Below, piece after piece: positions 34,375-43,591 of a stretch of 46,747 nt of DNA (its first letter is position 1; each line of letters begins with the position of its first letter). The notes below the pieces were generated by a model. That model had not been told where the DNA came from and did no database searches. It saw only the letters and a list, made by a program, of their open reading frames with translations. Source of the DNA: Prosthecobacter debontii. GTDB lineage: Bacteria > Verrucomicrobiota > Verrucomicrobiia > Chthoniobacterales > Chthoniobacteraceae. The stretch covers positions 1 to 46,747 of the forward strand of contig CAMDQC010000022.1 in the NCBI GenBank assembly GCA_945905735.1, in the 5' to 3' direction. The translations under genes and the position numbers were made by a program.

Positions 34375-35499
34375 TTAACGCTCGCAGGACCACAGCACAC
34401 GCGAGCCGTGCATCGCGGCGAGCACCTTCAACTCGTTCGTCGCGATCACCGTGCTGCCGGGCTGTGAAGTGCGGACTACGCCCGCTTTGCGCAGCAGCCC
34501 CCACGGGCGCAACGAGGCCGCGTCCCAAGCATCGGCGAGGGAAACTCCTGCGAGCTTCGCGAAGTTCAAAACAGCGCGGTCCATCGTGAGCGCGGAGCCT
34601 GCGAGATTCGCCGAGCCGGGCTGTCGGACGACGCCGTCGGTGCCGACCTCAATGACGAGCTTGCCGATGCTATACCGCCCCGGCGGCGCTGCGGCAGCGG
34701 ACATCGCATCCGTCACCAACACCGCACGAGCGCCGAGCGCGGCGGCAAAAGAGCGCAGCACTTCCGGCGGAAGATGCGCGCCGTCGGCGATGAGGCTGGC
34801 AGCGAGGCGCGGCTCGCCGAGTTGGGCAAAGATGGGGTTCGCGTGGCGGTGAACCATCTGCGGGCAACCGTTGCCGAGATGCGTCGTCATCAGCGCACCC
34901 GCATCGCACGCCGCAGCGACTTGCGCGTGTGTGGCAAGAGTGTGGCCGAGCGCAGGAAGGACGTTCTCTTTCCGCAGCGCGGCGATGAATGCACACGCGC
35001 CACGCAGCTCTGGCGCAAGCGTGACGATCCGGAAGCGCCCTTCCGCAAGCCGCTGCAATTCGCGCCACAGCTTCGTGGAAATAGGCGCGATGTCCTCCAG
35101 CGGATGCGCCCCGCGAGCGCCCTCCACCGGGCTGAGAAACGGCCCTTCGAGATGATACCCCGGCACGCTGCGCTGCACATTCGGGTCCAATGCAAGCGCC
35201 TCATTGAGTTGCAAGATGTTCTCCTTAAACCACGACTTCGACGCCGTGATCAGCGTGGGCAGCACATGCGCCACGCCCGTCTCCCACATCGCCCGGATAG
35301 CCTCGGCGCAAACTTCCGACGTGTCATCCGGGTGGTTGAAGTCCACGCCCTGAAACCCGTTGCACTGCAAGTCCACAAAGCCGGGGCCAAAGAGCGCGTC
35401 CGCTTTCGCTTTCACCCGACGCCGTGACTTCACGCGCCGCCCGGCCAACGAAAACTCCCACGTCTCGCCCGTCCGGTAATGCGCTGCGACGATGTTCAT
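34375..35499 (-). CDS. nagA: N-acetylglucosamine-6-phosphate deacetylase
   Basis: Removes the acetyl group from N-acetylglucosamine 6-phosphate to give glucosamine 6-phosphate, in amino-sugar catabolism or wall recycling. The start at 35499 gives 374 residues; the open frame upstream (to 35526) overlaps the preceding gene. Metal and active-site residues are E118 (YHLEGPFLSP), H186 (ALGHTLATH), H207 (MTTHLGNGCPQM) and D264 (LVTDAMS). The N-terminal amidohydrolase motif is GFVDLQCNG, with Gln where two-metal enzymes have His, as in other single-metal NagA proteins. HLGNGCP stands where many NagA proteins have HLFNAM. The gene lies 4 nt after the Gfo/Idh gene and 3 nt before ruvC. Confidence 0.9.
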   Translation of the reverse strand: MNIVAAHYRTGETWEFSLAGRRVKSRRRVKAKADALFGPGFVDLQCNGFQGVDFNHPDDTSEVCAEAIRAMWETGVAHVLPTLITASKSWFKENILQLNEALALDPNVQRSVPGYHLEGPFLSPVEGARGAHPLEDIAPISTKLWRELQRLAEGRFRIVTLAPELRGACAFIAALRKENVLPALGHTLATHAQVAAACDAGALMTTHLGNGCPQMVHRHANPIFAQLGEPRLAASLIADGAHLPPEVLRSFAAALGARAVLVTDAMSAAAAPPGRYSIGKLVIEVGTDGVVRQPGSANLAGSALTMDRAVLNFAKLAGVSLADAWDAASLRPWGLLRKAGVVRTSQPGSTVIATNELKVLAAMHGSRVLWSCER

Positions 35500-35503
35500 T
35501 GCA

Positions 35504-36541
35504 TCAAACGACCGCGACCGTCTCACCGGTCTGCGCGCTCTTATAGATAGCGCGAATCACGGCGACGGCGTTGCGCGCGTCGCGTCCGCCGATGGCTGGC
35601 TGGCGCTTTTCGCGGATGGCATTGCAGAGGTCCTCGATTTGGCGGCGATGCCCCTCGGTGCCGATGGCCAGCGGGTTCGCCGCGCCACCGCCGATATTCG
35701 CGCCGCCGCCGCTGCGAATCTTCGCGTCCTCCGGGCGCTCCTCCTCGAACTGCCAGAACTTGATCTCATCGTCCTCCAAAATCACTGAGCCTTTATCGCC
35801 GCTGAGTTCGACGCGCTTGTTCCAGCCGGGATAGGCGCTCGTCGCGCCCTCCACGACACCGAGCGCCCCGCTGGGGAACTTCAGCGCAGCCACCGCCGTA
35901 TCCTCCACCGCGATGCGCTCGTGCGCCAGCGTGGCCATGTGCGCTTTCACTTCGCACGGGACGCCCGCAAACCATGTGAGCAAATCAATCGCGTGAACGC
36001 CCTGATTCATCAGCGCCCCACCGCCGTCGATTTCCCAAGTCCCCCGCCACGCGCCGCTGTCGTAGTAAGCCTGCGTGCGGAACCACTTGATGTATGCGCT
36101 ACACAGCGTCAGGCGTCCGAAGCGTCCCTCGTCCACCGCCTTTTTCACCGTGCGCGCGCCCTCGCCAAACCGGCTCTGAAACACCGCCGAAAGAATGCAC
36201 CCACTCGCCGCCGCAGCAGCCAGCATCGCATCGATCTTCTCGACGGTGATCTCGATGGGCTTCTCACAAAGCACATGCTTCCCAGCGTTCAGCGCAGCGA
36301 TGGCGGGCTCCCCGTGCATCCCGCTCGGCGTGGTGATGCAAACCGCATCCACATCCGTGCGCGCCAGCAGCGCCTCCAGCGAAGCCGTCGGCGAGCAACC
36401 CCACTTGGTGCAAAAAGCATCCATCCCCGCAAGCGAGTAAGCCGCCGTGAGTTCTGCGCCCGGAATATCGCGGATAGCCTCCGCGTGGATTCCAGAAATG
36501 TTGCCGGTGCCGATGAGTGCGAAACGAACTGTTTGTGACAT
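35504..36541 (-). CDS. Gfo/Idh/MocA-family NAD(P)-dependent oxidoreductase
   Basis: Sugar- or inositol-type dehydrogenase of the Gfo/Idh/MocA family, cytoplasmic. The ATG at 36541 gives 345 residues; the frame stays open far upstream only because it lies over the ABC ATPase gene. The Rossmann motif is FALIGTGNISGIHA at 7-20, the catalytic lysine lies in LCEKPIEIT (K94), and the second domain contains GGGALMNQGVHAIDLLTW, the usual Asp/His site. There is no Tat or other signal peptide, unlike many members in this phylum. The substrate is unknown; tight linkage to nagA suggests an amino-sugar or related sugar. Confidence 0.88.
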   Translation of the reverse strand: MSQTVRFALIGTGNISGIHAEAIRDIPGAELTAAYSLAGMDAFCTKWGCSPTASLEALLARTDVDAVCITTPSGMHGEPAIAALNAGKHVLCEKPIEITVEKIDAMLAAAAASGCILSAVFQSRFGEGARTVKKAVDEGRFGRLTLCSAYIKWFRTQAYYDSGAWRGTWEIDGGGALMNQGVHAIDLLTWFAGVPCEVKAHMATLAHERIAVEDTAVAALKFPSGALGVVEGATSAYPGWNKRVELSGDKGSVILEDDEIKFWQFEEERPEDAKIRSGGGANIGGGAANPLAIGTEGHRRQIEDLCNAIREKRQPAIGGRDARNAVAVIRAIYKSAQTGETVAVV

Positions 36542-36614
36542 ACCCCCCGATATACGCAGAGCACCGCCAGCGCGAGAAGTCCGAAGATTCGTCCTCAGTC
36601 CGAATGCACTGGCC

Positions 36615-37232
36615 TCACTTTGCCCCGTGCAGCTCCAGCACGACATCTGCGAGAGCTTTCGCGTCTTCACGGAGGTGGGTGACGTGCAGCGTGGTGACGC
36701 CCGTTTTTTCGCGGACGGAGCGGAGGACGCTGTGCATCTCGTCGCGGGTGGATTCGTCGAGGGCGGAGAGGGGTTCATCGAGGAGGAGCACGCTGGGACG
36801 AAATGCGAGCGCTCTGCCGAGTGCCACGCGCTGCGCCTCGCCACCACTGAGGCCCGCCGTCGTGCGCCCAAAGAGGTCGGAGATGCCGAGCAGGACGCCG
36901 AGTTCCTCCACGCGCTCCTCGCTCGGCAGCCCGCGTGCGTGAAGGCCAAAGGCGAGGTTCTCGCGCACGTTGAGATGGGGGAAAAGCGCGAGGTCTTGAG
37001 GCACGTAGCCGACGTTCCGCTCGGCAGGCGGGAGCGCGGTGACATCGCGAGAGCCAAAATAGATGGTGCCGCTCTGGATGGTTCGCAAGCCGCAGAGGGC
37101 TTCGAGGATGGTTGTCTTCCCGCAACCGGAGCGGCCCATGAGCACAGCATACGCGCCGGTGGGCACGGTGAAGGCGATATCGCTCAATGCAAATGAATCG
37201 GCGCGGAGGCTGAGGCTACTCACTTTGATCAT
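36615..37232 (-). CDS. ABC transporter ATP-binding protein (molybdate/sulfate type)
   Basis: ATPase subunit of an importer related to ModC, WtpC and CysA. The 205 residues contain Walker A GRSGCGKTT at 33-41, the Q loop YVPQDLALFPHL, the signature [15 protein letters not shown], Walker B SVLLLDEPLSALD and the switch His in HVTHLREDA. It is much shorter than a full ModC (about 350 residues), lacking the C-terminal MOP/TOBE regulatory domain. The start overlaps the permease stop by 4 nt (ATGA), so the two are translationally coupled. The substrate is inferred from resemblance of the permease to ModB; tungstate or sulfate remain possible. Confidence 0.85.
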   Translation of the reverse strand: MIKVSSLSLRADSFALSDIAFTVPTGAYAVLMGRSGCGKTTILEALCGLRTIQSGTIYFGSRDVTALPPAERNVGYVPQDLALFPHLNVRENLAFGLHARGLPSEERVEELGVLLGISDLFGRTTAGLSGGEAQRVALGRALAFRPSVLLLDEPLSALDESTRDEMHSVLRSVREKTGVTTLHVTHLREDAKALADVVLELHGAK

Positions 37233-38038
37233 AGCCGCGTCCCTCCGACTTTGCGCACGAGCAGCAGCACGCCAACGGCGACGACGATCATGATGAGTGA
37301 AATCGCGACGGCTCCTTCCAGCCTGCCCACGCTCAGCTCAAGAAATACGGAGCTGGAGAGCACCTCCGTCCGCCCGCGCGTCGTCCCGGCGAAGATGAGC
37401 AGCGGGCCAAACTCGCCGAGCGACCGTGCCCAAGCGACGGTGAACGCCGCCATCATCCCACGCCGTGCGAGTGGAAGCGTGACGCGGCGAAACGCCTGCC
37501 AGCGCGTGCAGCCGAGAGTGAGCGCGACTTCCTCAATGCGCGCGGGCATTTGCTCGAAAGTCCCGCGCATCGTCCGCACGGCGAACGCTGCCGCGACGGA
37601 GAATTGCGCCAACACCACCCCCGCTGCGGCGAACGTGAACTGGAGGCCGTGCGCGTTCAACCACTGCTCCAGCGAGACATTGCCGATGCGGAAATGGTTA
37701 AAGATAATCAGCAACGAAAGCCCGACGATGAGTGGTGGGAGGACGACCGGAATATCCATGATCGCCTCCAGCAGCGCCTTGCCGCGAAACTTGGTTCGCG
37801 CCAGCAAATACCCCATCGGCACGCCCACAAGCAGCGAGAACGCCGCCGCTAAAAGGCACGACCAAAGCGTGAGCCACAGCGACGCTTGGATGGCAGGCTG
37901 ACGAAGCGTGTCGATGATGTGCGCGGGCGAAGTGTAGGCGACATTCGCGACAATCATCAGCGCGACCAGCAGCGCGTATCCCCCGCCGAGCACTGACAGC
38001 GCGATGTAAAATGGCCGCTCGCTCCGGTGCGTATTCAT
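37229..38038 (-). CDS. ABC transporter permease (ModB-like)
   Basis: Inner-membrane permease of a molybdate/tungstate/sulfate-class importer. The ATG at 38038 gives 269 residues; the same frame is open to 38131, but the upstream part is not hydrophobic. Hydrophobic helices are seen at about 15-35, 55-80, 90-125 and on to the C terminus. The coupling-loop EAA-type motif is EEVALTLGCTRWQAFRRVTLPLA split across about 170-192, the surface that docks the ATPase. LPPLIVGLSLLIIF and SLGEFGPLLIFAG are ModB-like. The start ATG overlaps the stop of a 26-codon frame (ATGA). No periplasmic binding protein gene lies next to it. Confidence 0.86.
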   Translation of the reverse strand: MNTHRSERPFYIALSVLGGGYALLVALMIVANVAYTSPAHIIDTLRQPAIQASLWLTLWSCLLAAAFSLLVGVPMGYLLARTKFRGKALLEAIMDIPVVLPPLIVGLSLLIIFNHFRIGNVSLEQWLNAHGLQFTFAAAGVVLAQFSVAAAFAVRTMRGTFEQMPARIEEVALTLGCTRWQAFRRVTLPLARRGMMAAFTVAWARSLGEFGPLLIFAGTTRGRTEVLSSSVFLELSVGRLEGAVAISLIMIVVAVGVLLLVRKVGGTRL

Positions 38039-38115
38039 CTCGCCCATGTGCCGTCGTAGAGCAGCGCCGTCGTCGCAGCGAAAATGATGTGTGAAACGCG
38101 CAAGTGTTGCAGCAT
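38035..38115 (-). CDS. 26-codon leader frame coupled to the ABC permease
   Basis: A short frame starts at the ATG at 38115 behind a purine-rich ribosome site (AGAGGG, 7 nt before the ATG) and ends with a TGA that overlaps the permease ATG as ATGA. The peptide starts MLQHLRVSHIIFAATTALL and ends DGTWAR, which resembles the N terminus of an exported protein. It may be a coupling leader, or the surviving signal-peptide end of a deleted binding-protein gene. Expression is inferred from the ribosome site and the overlap only. Confidence 0.35.
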   Translation of the reverse strand: MLQHLRVSHIIFAATTALLYDGTWAR

Positions 38116-38233
38116 CTCCGTTCCCTCTCACACCGAGAGTCGAACTGCAATCTCAGGATGGTCCAATGTAAAGGCCCAGGGTGAAGCCATGGGTTGGTTG
38201 CACAAATCTTAATTGGGCGCTCCGCGCTTGTAG

Positions 38234-38270
38234 GACAGCGACAAGAATGTCACCGCTCCTTGTCGCTGTC
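38234..38270. repeat. Perfect 12-bp inverted repeat (hairpin)
   Basis: GACAGCGACAAG (38234-38245) pairs exactly with CTTGTCGCTGTC (38259-38270) over a 13-nt loop. No T-tract follows on either strand, so it is not a classic terminator. It lies in the roughly 280-nt spacer between the leader frame (38115) and the prolyl oligopeptidase gene (38398), where I see no other supported gene. It could be a REP-type element, a regulator site or an mRNA structure. Confidence 0.6.
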
Positions 38271-38397
38271 GCGAATTCGATCCATTCCACTTCTATTCGC
38301 ACCCGGCGTCGCCATGCGCTGATGTGGGAACTTTGGAAATCTAATCTACCGGCTTCCTTGACCTTGCGCGCGCAAATCTCCACATCCGACCGCGTCC

Positions 38398-40512
38398 ATG
38401 AAGGCCTCACTTCTCACATCCATGATATTCGCAACTTCCATCGTCTCCGCCGCTCCGCTCACCGAAAAGAAACCAGTCACCGACGAGTATCACGGCGTGA
38501 AGGTCGTGGATGAGTATCGCTGGCTGGAGGAGACGGGTTCGCCCGCGGTGAAGGCTTGGACGGATGCGCAGAACAAGCATTCGCGAGCCTGGCTGGATGC
38601 GCGGGCGGACCGTGCGGGCATCGAGGCGAAGCTCACTGCGCTTTATGCGAAAGACACGCCGTCGCACAGCGGGTTGGTGGCGCGTCCGGGGCTGCTCTTT
38701 GCGCTAAAGTTCCAGCCACCGAAGCAGCAGCGACTGCTCGTCACGCTCGCTTCGCCGGATGATTTGGCGTCGGAGCGCGTCGTGCTCGACCCGAACGAAC
38801 TCGAGCCGAAAGGGCAGGTCGCGATGGATTGGTTCGTGCCGTCGCCGGATGGAAAGCTCATCGCCGTCTGCCTCTCGGAAAATGGAAGCGAGGAGGGGAC
38901 GCTGCACTTTTATCGCACGGAAACCGGCGAGCATCTGCCCGACCGCATCGCCCGCGTGCAGTATCCCACCGGCGGCGGGAGCACGGCGTGGTTGCCGGAC
39001 AGCTCGGGCGTTTTTTACACGCGGTATCCGCATAAAGGCGAGAAGCCCGAGGCAGACCTAAACTTCTTTCAGCAGATCTATTTTCACAAACTCGGCGCGC
39101 CGGTGACCGAAGACGTCTATTCGGAGGGTCGCGATTTTCCGCGCATCGCGGAGATCGAGCTGGAGACTTCGGAAGACGGGCGGCTTCTGCTCGCGGCGGT
39201 GGCTAATGGCGACGGCGGGGAGTTTGCGCACTACATCCGCGAGACGAAGGACGGCGCGGCTTGGCGGCAGATCACGCGGCACGAAGACGGCATCAAGGAA
39301 ATCGTGTTCAGCCACGACGGAGCCGCGCTTTATCTGCGCTCGGTGAAAGACTCTCCGCGTGGGAAAGTCCTGCGCATGTCACCGACCGGCACGCTGGCCG
39401 ATGCGGTGGTGATTGTGCCCGAGAGCGACGCGGTGATTGAGGGAATCACGCCCACGGCGAAGCACCTGTTCATCAACGACCTGCTCGGCGGGCCGTCGCG
39501 GGTGCGGCAGTTCACGCTCGATGGCAAAGACGCGTTTATCCTAACGCTGCCCGAGGCATCGGGCGTCGGCGGGCTCATCGAAGTGGGCGACCGCATCGTG
39601 TTTCGCCAGACGAGCTTCGTCGCGCCTGCTGCGTGGATGAGCTACGACCCGACGAGCGGCGCGATGAAAAAGACCGCGCTCTTTAATACATCGCCCGTGG
39701 ACTTCAGCGACATCGAGGCCGTGCGCGAATTCGCCGTGAGCAAAGACGGCACAAAGGTCCCCGTGAACATCCTGCGCCGCAAAGGCACGAAGCTCGACGG
39801 CTCCAACGCCGCGCTGCTCTACGCGTACGGCGGCTACGGTCACAGCATGAGACCGTTCTTCGATTTCGAGAATCGCCTGTGGTTCGATCGCGGCGGCATC
39901 TACGTCGTCGCGAACATTCGCGGCGGCGGTGAGTACGGCGAGGAGTGGCACCTCGCGGGCAATCTCACCAAGAAGCAGAACGTCTTCGACGACTTCGCCG
40001 CGTGCGCGAAACATCTCATCGAGCGCGGCTACACGCGCTCGGAGAAACTGGCCGTGGAAGGCGGCAGCAACGGCGGCCTGCTCATGGGCGCATTCCTCAC
40101 GCAAAACCCCGGACTCGCCCGCGCCGTCGTCGCGCACGTCGGGCTCTACGACATGCTGCGCGTCGAGCTGGACCCGAACGGCGCGTTCAACGTCACCGAA
40201 TTCGGCACCGTGAAAAACCCCAGACACTTCCGCGCCCTGCACGCCTACTCGCCCTACCACAACGTGAAGGACGGCACCAAATATCCCGCCGTCTTCTTCC
40301 TCGCCGGCGAGACCGATGGTCGCGTGAACCCCGCCCACTCGCGCCGCATGACCGCCCGCCTGCAAGCCGCCACCGCGTCGGAAAATCCCATCCTCGTCCG
40401 CCTCAGCGCATCCTCCGGCCACGGAATGGGCACCGGCCTCAGCGAGAAAATCGCCCAGCAGGCGGACGTGTTCGCATTCCTGTTCGACCAGCTCGGGATG
40501 TCGGGGAAATAG
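38398..40512 (+). CDS. Exported prolyl oligopeptidase (S9A)
   Basis: Serine peptidase that cuts short peptides after proline. The 704 residues start with a short signal-like segment (MKASLLTSMIFATSIVSAAP), so a periplasmic location is likely. The N-terminal YHGVKVVDEYRWLEE, then a seven-bladed propeller (about 75-420) and the C-terminal alpha/beta-hydrolase domain follow the family order. The catalytic triad is S557 (EGGSNGGLLMGA), D640 (GETDGRVNP) and H675 (SSGHGMGTG). ANIRGGGEYGEEWH before the active site is characteristic. The length is normal for S9A. A 12-bp hairpin lies about 130 nt upstream of the start. Confidence 0.93.
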   Translation: MKASLLTSMIFATSIVSAAPLTEKKPVTDEYHGVKVVDEYRWLEETGSPAVKAWTDAQNKHSRAWLDARADRAGIEAKLTALYAKDTPSHSGLVARPGLLFALKFQPPKQQRLLVTLASPDDLASERVVLDPNELEPKGQVAMDWFVPSPDGKLIAVCLSENGSEEGTLHFYRTETGEHLPDRIARVQYPTGGGSTAWLPDSSGVFYTRYPHKGEKPEADLNFFQQIYFHKLGAPVTEDVYSEGRDFPRIAEIELETSEDGRLLLAAVANGDGGEFAHYIRETKDGAAWRQITRHEDGIKEIVFSHDGAALYLRSVKDSPRGKVLRMSPTGTLADAVVIVPESDAVIEGITPTAKHLFINDLLGGPSRVRQFTLDGKDAFILTLPEASGVGGLIEVGDRIVFRQTSFVAPAAWMSYDPTSGAMKKTALFNTSPVDFSDIEAVREFAVSKDGTKVPVNILRRKGTKLDGSNAALLYAYGGYGHSMRPFFDFENRLWFDRGGIYVVANIRGGGEYGEEWHLAGNLTKKQNVFDDFAACAKHLIERGYTRSEKLAVEGGSNGGLLMGAFLTQNPGLARAVVAHVGLYDMLRVELDPNGAFNVTEFGTVKNPRHFRALHAYSPYHNVKDGTKYPAVFFLAGETDGRVNPAHSRRMTARLQAATASENPILVRLSASSGHGMGTGLSEKIAQQADVFAFLFDQLGMSGK

Positions 40513-40622
40513 CCGTCCCGTTATTCACACCCTTGCGGTACGGAACCGGTTCACACCGCCGACTGGGCGTTCTTTTTAAATAAGATACTGCTCAGCCTTT
40601 GCGCGCCTGCTTTCCTCGCAGC

Positions 40623-43481
40623 ATGGCCTCTTCTGTCATCCGCATCGTTGGTGCGCGCCAACACAATTTGAAAAACCTCACGCTGGAAATCCCGCGTGAA
40701 AAGCTCGTCGTCATCACGGGGCTGAGTGGATCGGGGAAGTCGTCGCTGGCTTTCGACACGCTCTATGCCGAAGGGCAGCGGCGGTATGTGGAATCGCTCT
40801 CGGCGTATGCGCGGCAGTTCCTCGACCAGATGCAAAAGCCGGACGTGGAGCACATTGACGGGCTCTCGCCGGCGATTGCAATTGAGCAGCGTTCGTCGGG
40901 CGGAAATCAGCGGTCCACCATCGCGACGACGACGGAGATTTACGATTATCTGCGCGTGCTGTTTGCAAACGTCGGTGTGCCGCATGAGCCGACGACGGGG
41001 CGCGTGATTCGCCGTATGACGCCCCAGCAAATCGTGGATGCGGTGGAGGCTTGGCTGGAGGGGACGAAGCTCATGGTGCTCGCGCCAATTGTGGAAAATG
41101 AAGTGGGCGAGTTTCGCGATGTGATCGAGAAGGTGAAGCGCGAAGGCTTTGTGCGCGTGCGGGTGGACGGGGAGATCGTCGAGCTTGGCACTGCGCCGCT
41201 GAAGCTGGAAAAAACGAAGCGTCACCGCATCGAGATCGTCGTGGACCGGCTGGTGGTGCGGGAGGGGTTTCGTCAACGGCTGGCGGATAGCGTGGGCACG
41301 GCGCTGAAGTGGGCGGAGGGGAAGATCGTCGTCCTGCGCGACGTGGATGGGAAATGGGCGGAGGTGAAATACTCCACGCATTTCGCAGACCCAGACACGG
41401 GCTTCACGCTGCCGCCGCTGACGCCCAAGCACTTTTCTTTTAACAGCCACTACGGCGCTTGCCCTGCGTGCGAGGGGCTCGGCGCGGAGCCGTATATGGA
41501 TGCGGAGTTGCTCGTGCCGGATGCGAAGCTCTCGCTGGCTGACGGTGCGGTGGTGCCGTGGGCGAAGGCGGCGAAGAGCTTGGCGGGGTACTACACGGGC
41601 ATTTTGACGAGCCTGTGCAAAGCGTTCCGGCAGAAGATGGATGCGCCGTGGAGCGAGCTGAGCGAGGAGTTTCGGGCGGCGCTGATGCACGGGACGGGCG
41701 AGCGCGAGATTGAGTTCACTTGGGGTGAGGGGAGCAAGCGGGAGTCGGTGAAAAAGCCGTTCGAGGGCATCGTCCCGCACATGCAGAATCTCTACGACAC
41801 GACGGAGAGCGAGCTGTCGCGCCACCGGATTCGCAGCTACATGGCCCGCCGCGTCTGCTCGGTGTGCAAAGGCGCACGGCTCCGCCCGGAGATTTTGGCG
41901 GTGACGATTGCGAGCGCGGAGAGCGAGAAAAGTATCCGCGAGTTTTGCCAGCTTTCTGTGAGTGAGGCGAAGTGGTTCATCGAGCATCTCGTGCTGAATA
42001 AAGAGGGCCACATCATCGCCGTGGAGATCGTTCGCGAGGTCCGCAACCGCCTCGCTTTCATGGAAGAAGTCGGGCTCGGCTATCTCTCGCTGGAGCGGGA
42101 AAGCGGCACACTCAGCGGCGGCGAGGCGCAGCGCATCCGGCTGGCGACGCAGATTGGCAGCGGGCTCGCGGGGTGCCTCTACGTGCTGGATGAACCGAGC
42201 ATCGGGCTGCACCAGCGCGACAATGATCGGCTCATCGCCACGCTGCGGCGGCTGCGGGATTTGGGGAACACGGTCATCGTCGTCGAGCACGACGAAGACA
42301 CCATCCGTGCCGCCGACCACGTGCTCGACCTCGGCCCCGGCGCGGGCAAACACGGCGGGCACATCACCGCGCAAGGCACGCCGGAGGAAGTGGCCGCGTG
42401 CGTGACTTCTCTCACCGGACAATACCTCGCCGGGACGACAAAAATCCCCGTGCCGAAAAAGCGCGTCGCCCCGCGAGACGGCCTCTGGCTGAAGATCACG
42501 GAGGCCACGGAGAACAACCTCCAGCACGTCACGGCGAAGTTTCCGCTCGGCTGCTTTACGTGCGTCACCGGAGTCAGCGGCAGCGGAAAGAGCACGCTCG
42601 TGGATGACATCTTGCGCCGTGCGCTGTTCCGCCACTTCTACCGCAGCAAAGACAAGCCCGGCCAGCACCGGGCCGTCGTGGGCCTTGGCGAACTGGACAA
42701 GGCCATCGTCATTGACCAAGCGCCCATCGGGCGCACCCCGCGCAGCAATCCCGTGACTTACACTGGCGCGTTCGGCCCCATCCGCGAACTCTTTGTGGGC
42801 CTGCCCGCATCGCGAGTGCGCGGCTACGAAGCGGGACGCTTTTCCTTCAACGTGAAAGGCGGGCGCTGCGAGGCGTGCGAAGGCGACGGCGTGAAAAAGA
42901 TCGAGATGCACTTCCTCGCCGACGTCTATGTGGAATGCGAAGTCTGCCGGGGCCGCCGCTACAATCGCGAGACGCTGGAGATCACCTACAAAGGCAAAAA
43001 CATCGCCGACATCCTCGACCTCACCGTGGACGAGGCCGCCGACTTTTTCCGCAATATCCCGCCCATCCACGACAAGCTCGCGGCGCTCGGCGACGTGGGC
43101 CTCGGCTACCTGCACCTCGGGCAAAACGGCACGACCCTCAGTGGTGGGGAAGCACAGCGCATCAAGCTCGCCGCCGAGCTTTCCAAACGGGCCACCGGTC
43201 GCACCGTCTATATCCTCGACGAACCGACGACCGGCCTTCATTTCGCCGACATCCACAAGCTGCTCGAAGTGCTGATGAAACTGCGCGACGCGGGCAACAC
43301 GCTCATCGTCATCGAGCACAACCTTGAAGTCATTAAAAGCGCCGACTGGCTCATCGACATGGGGCCCGAAGGCGGAAACGGAGGCGGCCAAATCGTCGCC
43401 GAAGGCACGCCGGAAGACGTAGCAAAAGTAAAAGCGAGTTACACCGGGCGCTACCTCGCACGGCTTTTGGCGCATGGGTAA
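40623..43481 (+). CDS. uvrA: Excinuclease ABC subunit UvrA
   Basis: Damage-sensing ATPase of nucleotide excision repair. The ATG at 40623 gives 952 residues beginning [20 protein letters not shown]; an in-frame TTG at 40599 is the only longer option. Two ABC modules are complete: Walker [10 protein letters not shown] at 33-41 and GVSGSGKST near 650, with signatures [16 protein letters not shown] and [15 protein letters not shown]. Zinc-type CxxC pairs are present in [25 protein letters not shown] and CEVCRGRRY. The region after VGVPHEP has no CPxC pair, where some UvrA proteins have one. The length and the insert at about 120-250 (UvrB-binding region) indicate canonical UvrA rather than UvrA2. 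The gene stands alone, convergent with the second CotH-family gene across 110 nt. Confidence 0.95.
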   Translation: MASSVIRIVGARQHNLKNLTLEIPREKLVVITGLSGSGKSSLAFDTLYAEGQRRYVESLSAYARQFLDQMQKPDVEHIDGLSPAIAIEQRSSGGNQRSTIATTTEIYDYLRVLFANVGVPHEPTTGRVIRRMTPQQIVDAVEAWLEGTKLMVLAPIVENEVGEFRDVIEKVKREGFVRVRVDGEIVELGTAPLKLEKTKRHRIEIVVDRLVVREGFRQRLADSVGTALKWAEGKIVVLRDVDGKWAEVKYSTHFADPDTGFTLPPLTPKHFSFNSHYGACPACEGLGAEPYMDAELLVPDAKLSLADGAVVPWAKAAKSLAGYYTGILTSLCKAFRQKMDAPWSELSEEFRAALMHGTGEREIEFTWGEGSKRESVKKPFEGIVPHMQNLYDTTESELSRHRIRSYMARRVCSVCKGARLRPEILAVTIASAESEKSIREFCQLSVSEAKWFIEHLVLNKEGHIIAVEIVREVRNRLAFMEEVGLGYLSLERESGTLSGGEAQRIRLATQIGSGLAGCLYVLDEPSIGLHQRDNDRLIATLRRLRDLGNTVIVVEHDEDTIRAADHVLDLGPGAGKHGGHITAQGTPEEVAACVTSLTGQYLAGTTKIPVPKKRVAPRDGLWLKITEATENNLQHVTAKFPLGCFTCVTGVSGSGKSTLVDDILRRALFRHFYRSKDKPGQHRAVVGLGELDKAIVIDQAPIGRTPRSNPVTYTGAFGPIRELFVGLPASRVRGYEAGRFSFNVKGGRCEACEGDGVKKIEMHFLADVYVECEVCRGRRYNRETLEITYKGKNIADILDLTVDEAADFFRNIPPIHDKLAALGDVGLGYLHLGQNGTTLSGGEAQRIKLAAELSKRATGRTVYILDEPTTGLHFADIHKLLEVLMKLRDAGNTLIVIEHNLEVIKSADWLIDMGPEGGNGGGQIVAEGTPEDVAKVKASYTGRYLARLLAHG

Positions 43482-43591
43482 CAGTTTCTCCGGAGCAGAT
43501 GGGTTGCAGTTTTTGGGCGCTTGCGTGGTTTTGTTTCAATCCCATTCGGGCTCCTCGGGGAACCTCCGCTTTTTGGATGAGTGTGTGTCTT

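Noticed and set aside
38128..38190. 20-codon frame upstream of the permease leader frame, and a GTTCGAC stretch resembling a tRNA T-loop
   Set aside because: No ribosome site, too short, and the flanking bases do not form a T-stem or acceptor stem, so neither a gene nor a tRNA is supported.
40551..43475. 974-codon minus-strand frame opposite uvrA
   Set aside because: The plus strand encodes complete UvrA; the antisense translation is typical of GC-rich shadow frames.
43482..43591. Possible terminator between uvrA and the second CotH gene (GC-rich stretch followed by CTTTTT)
   Set aside because: The bases before the T-run do not form a convincing stem.
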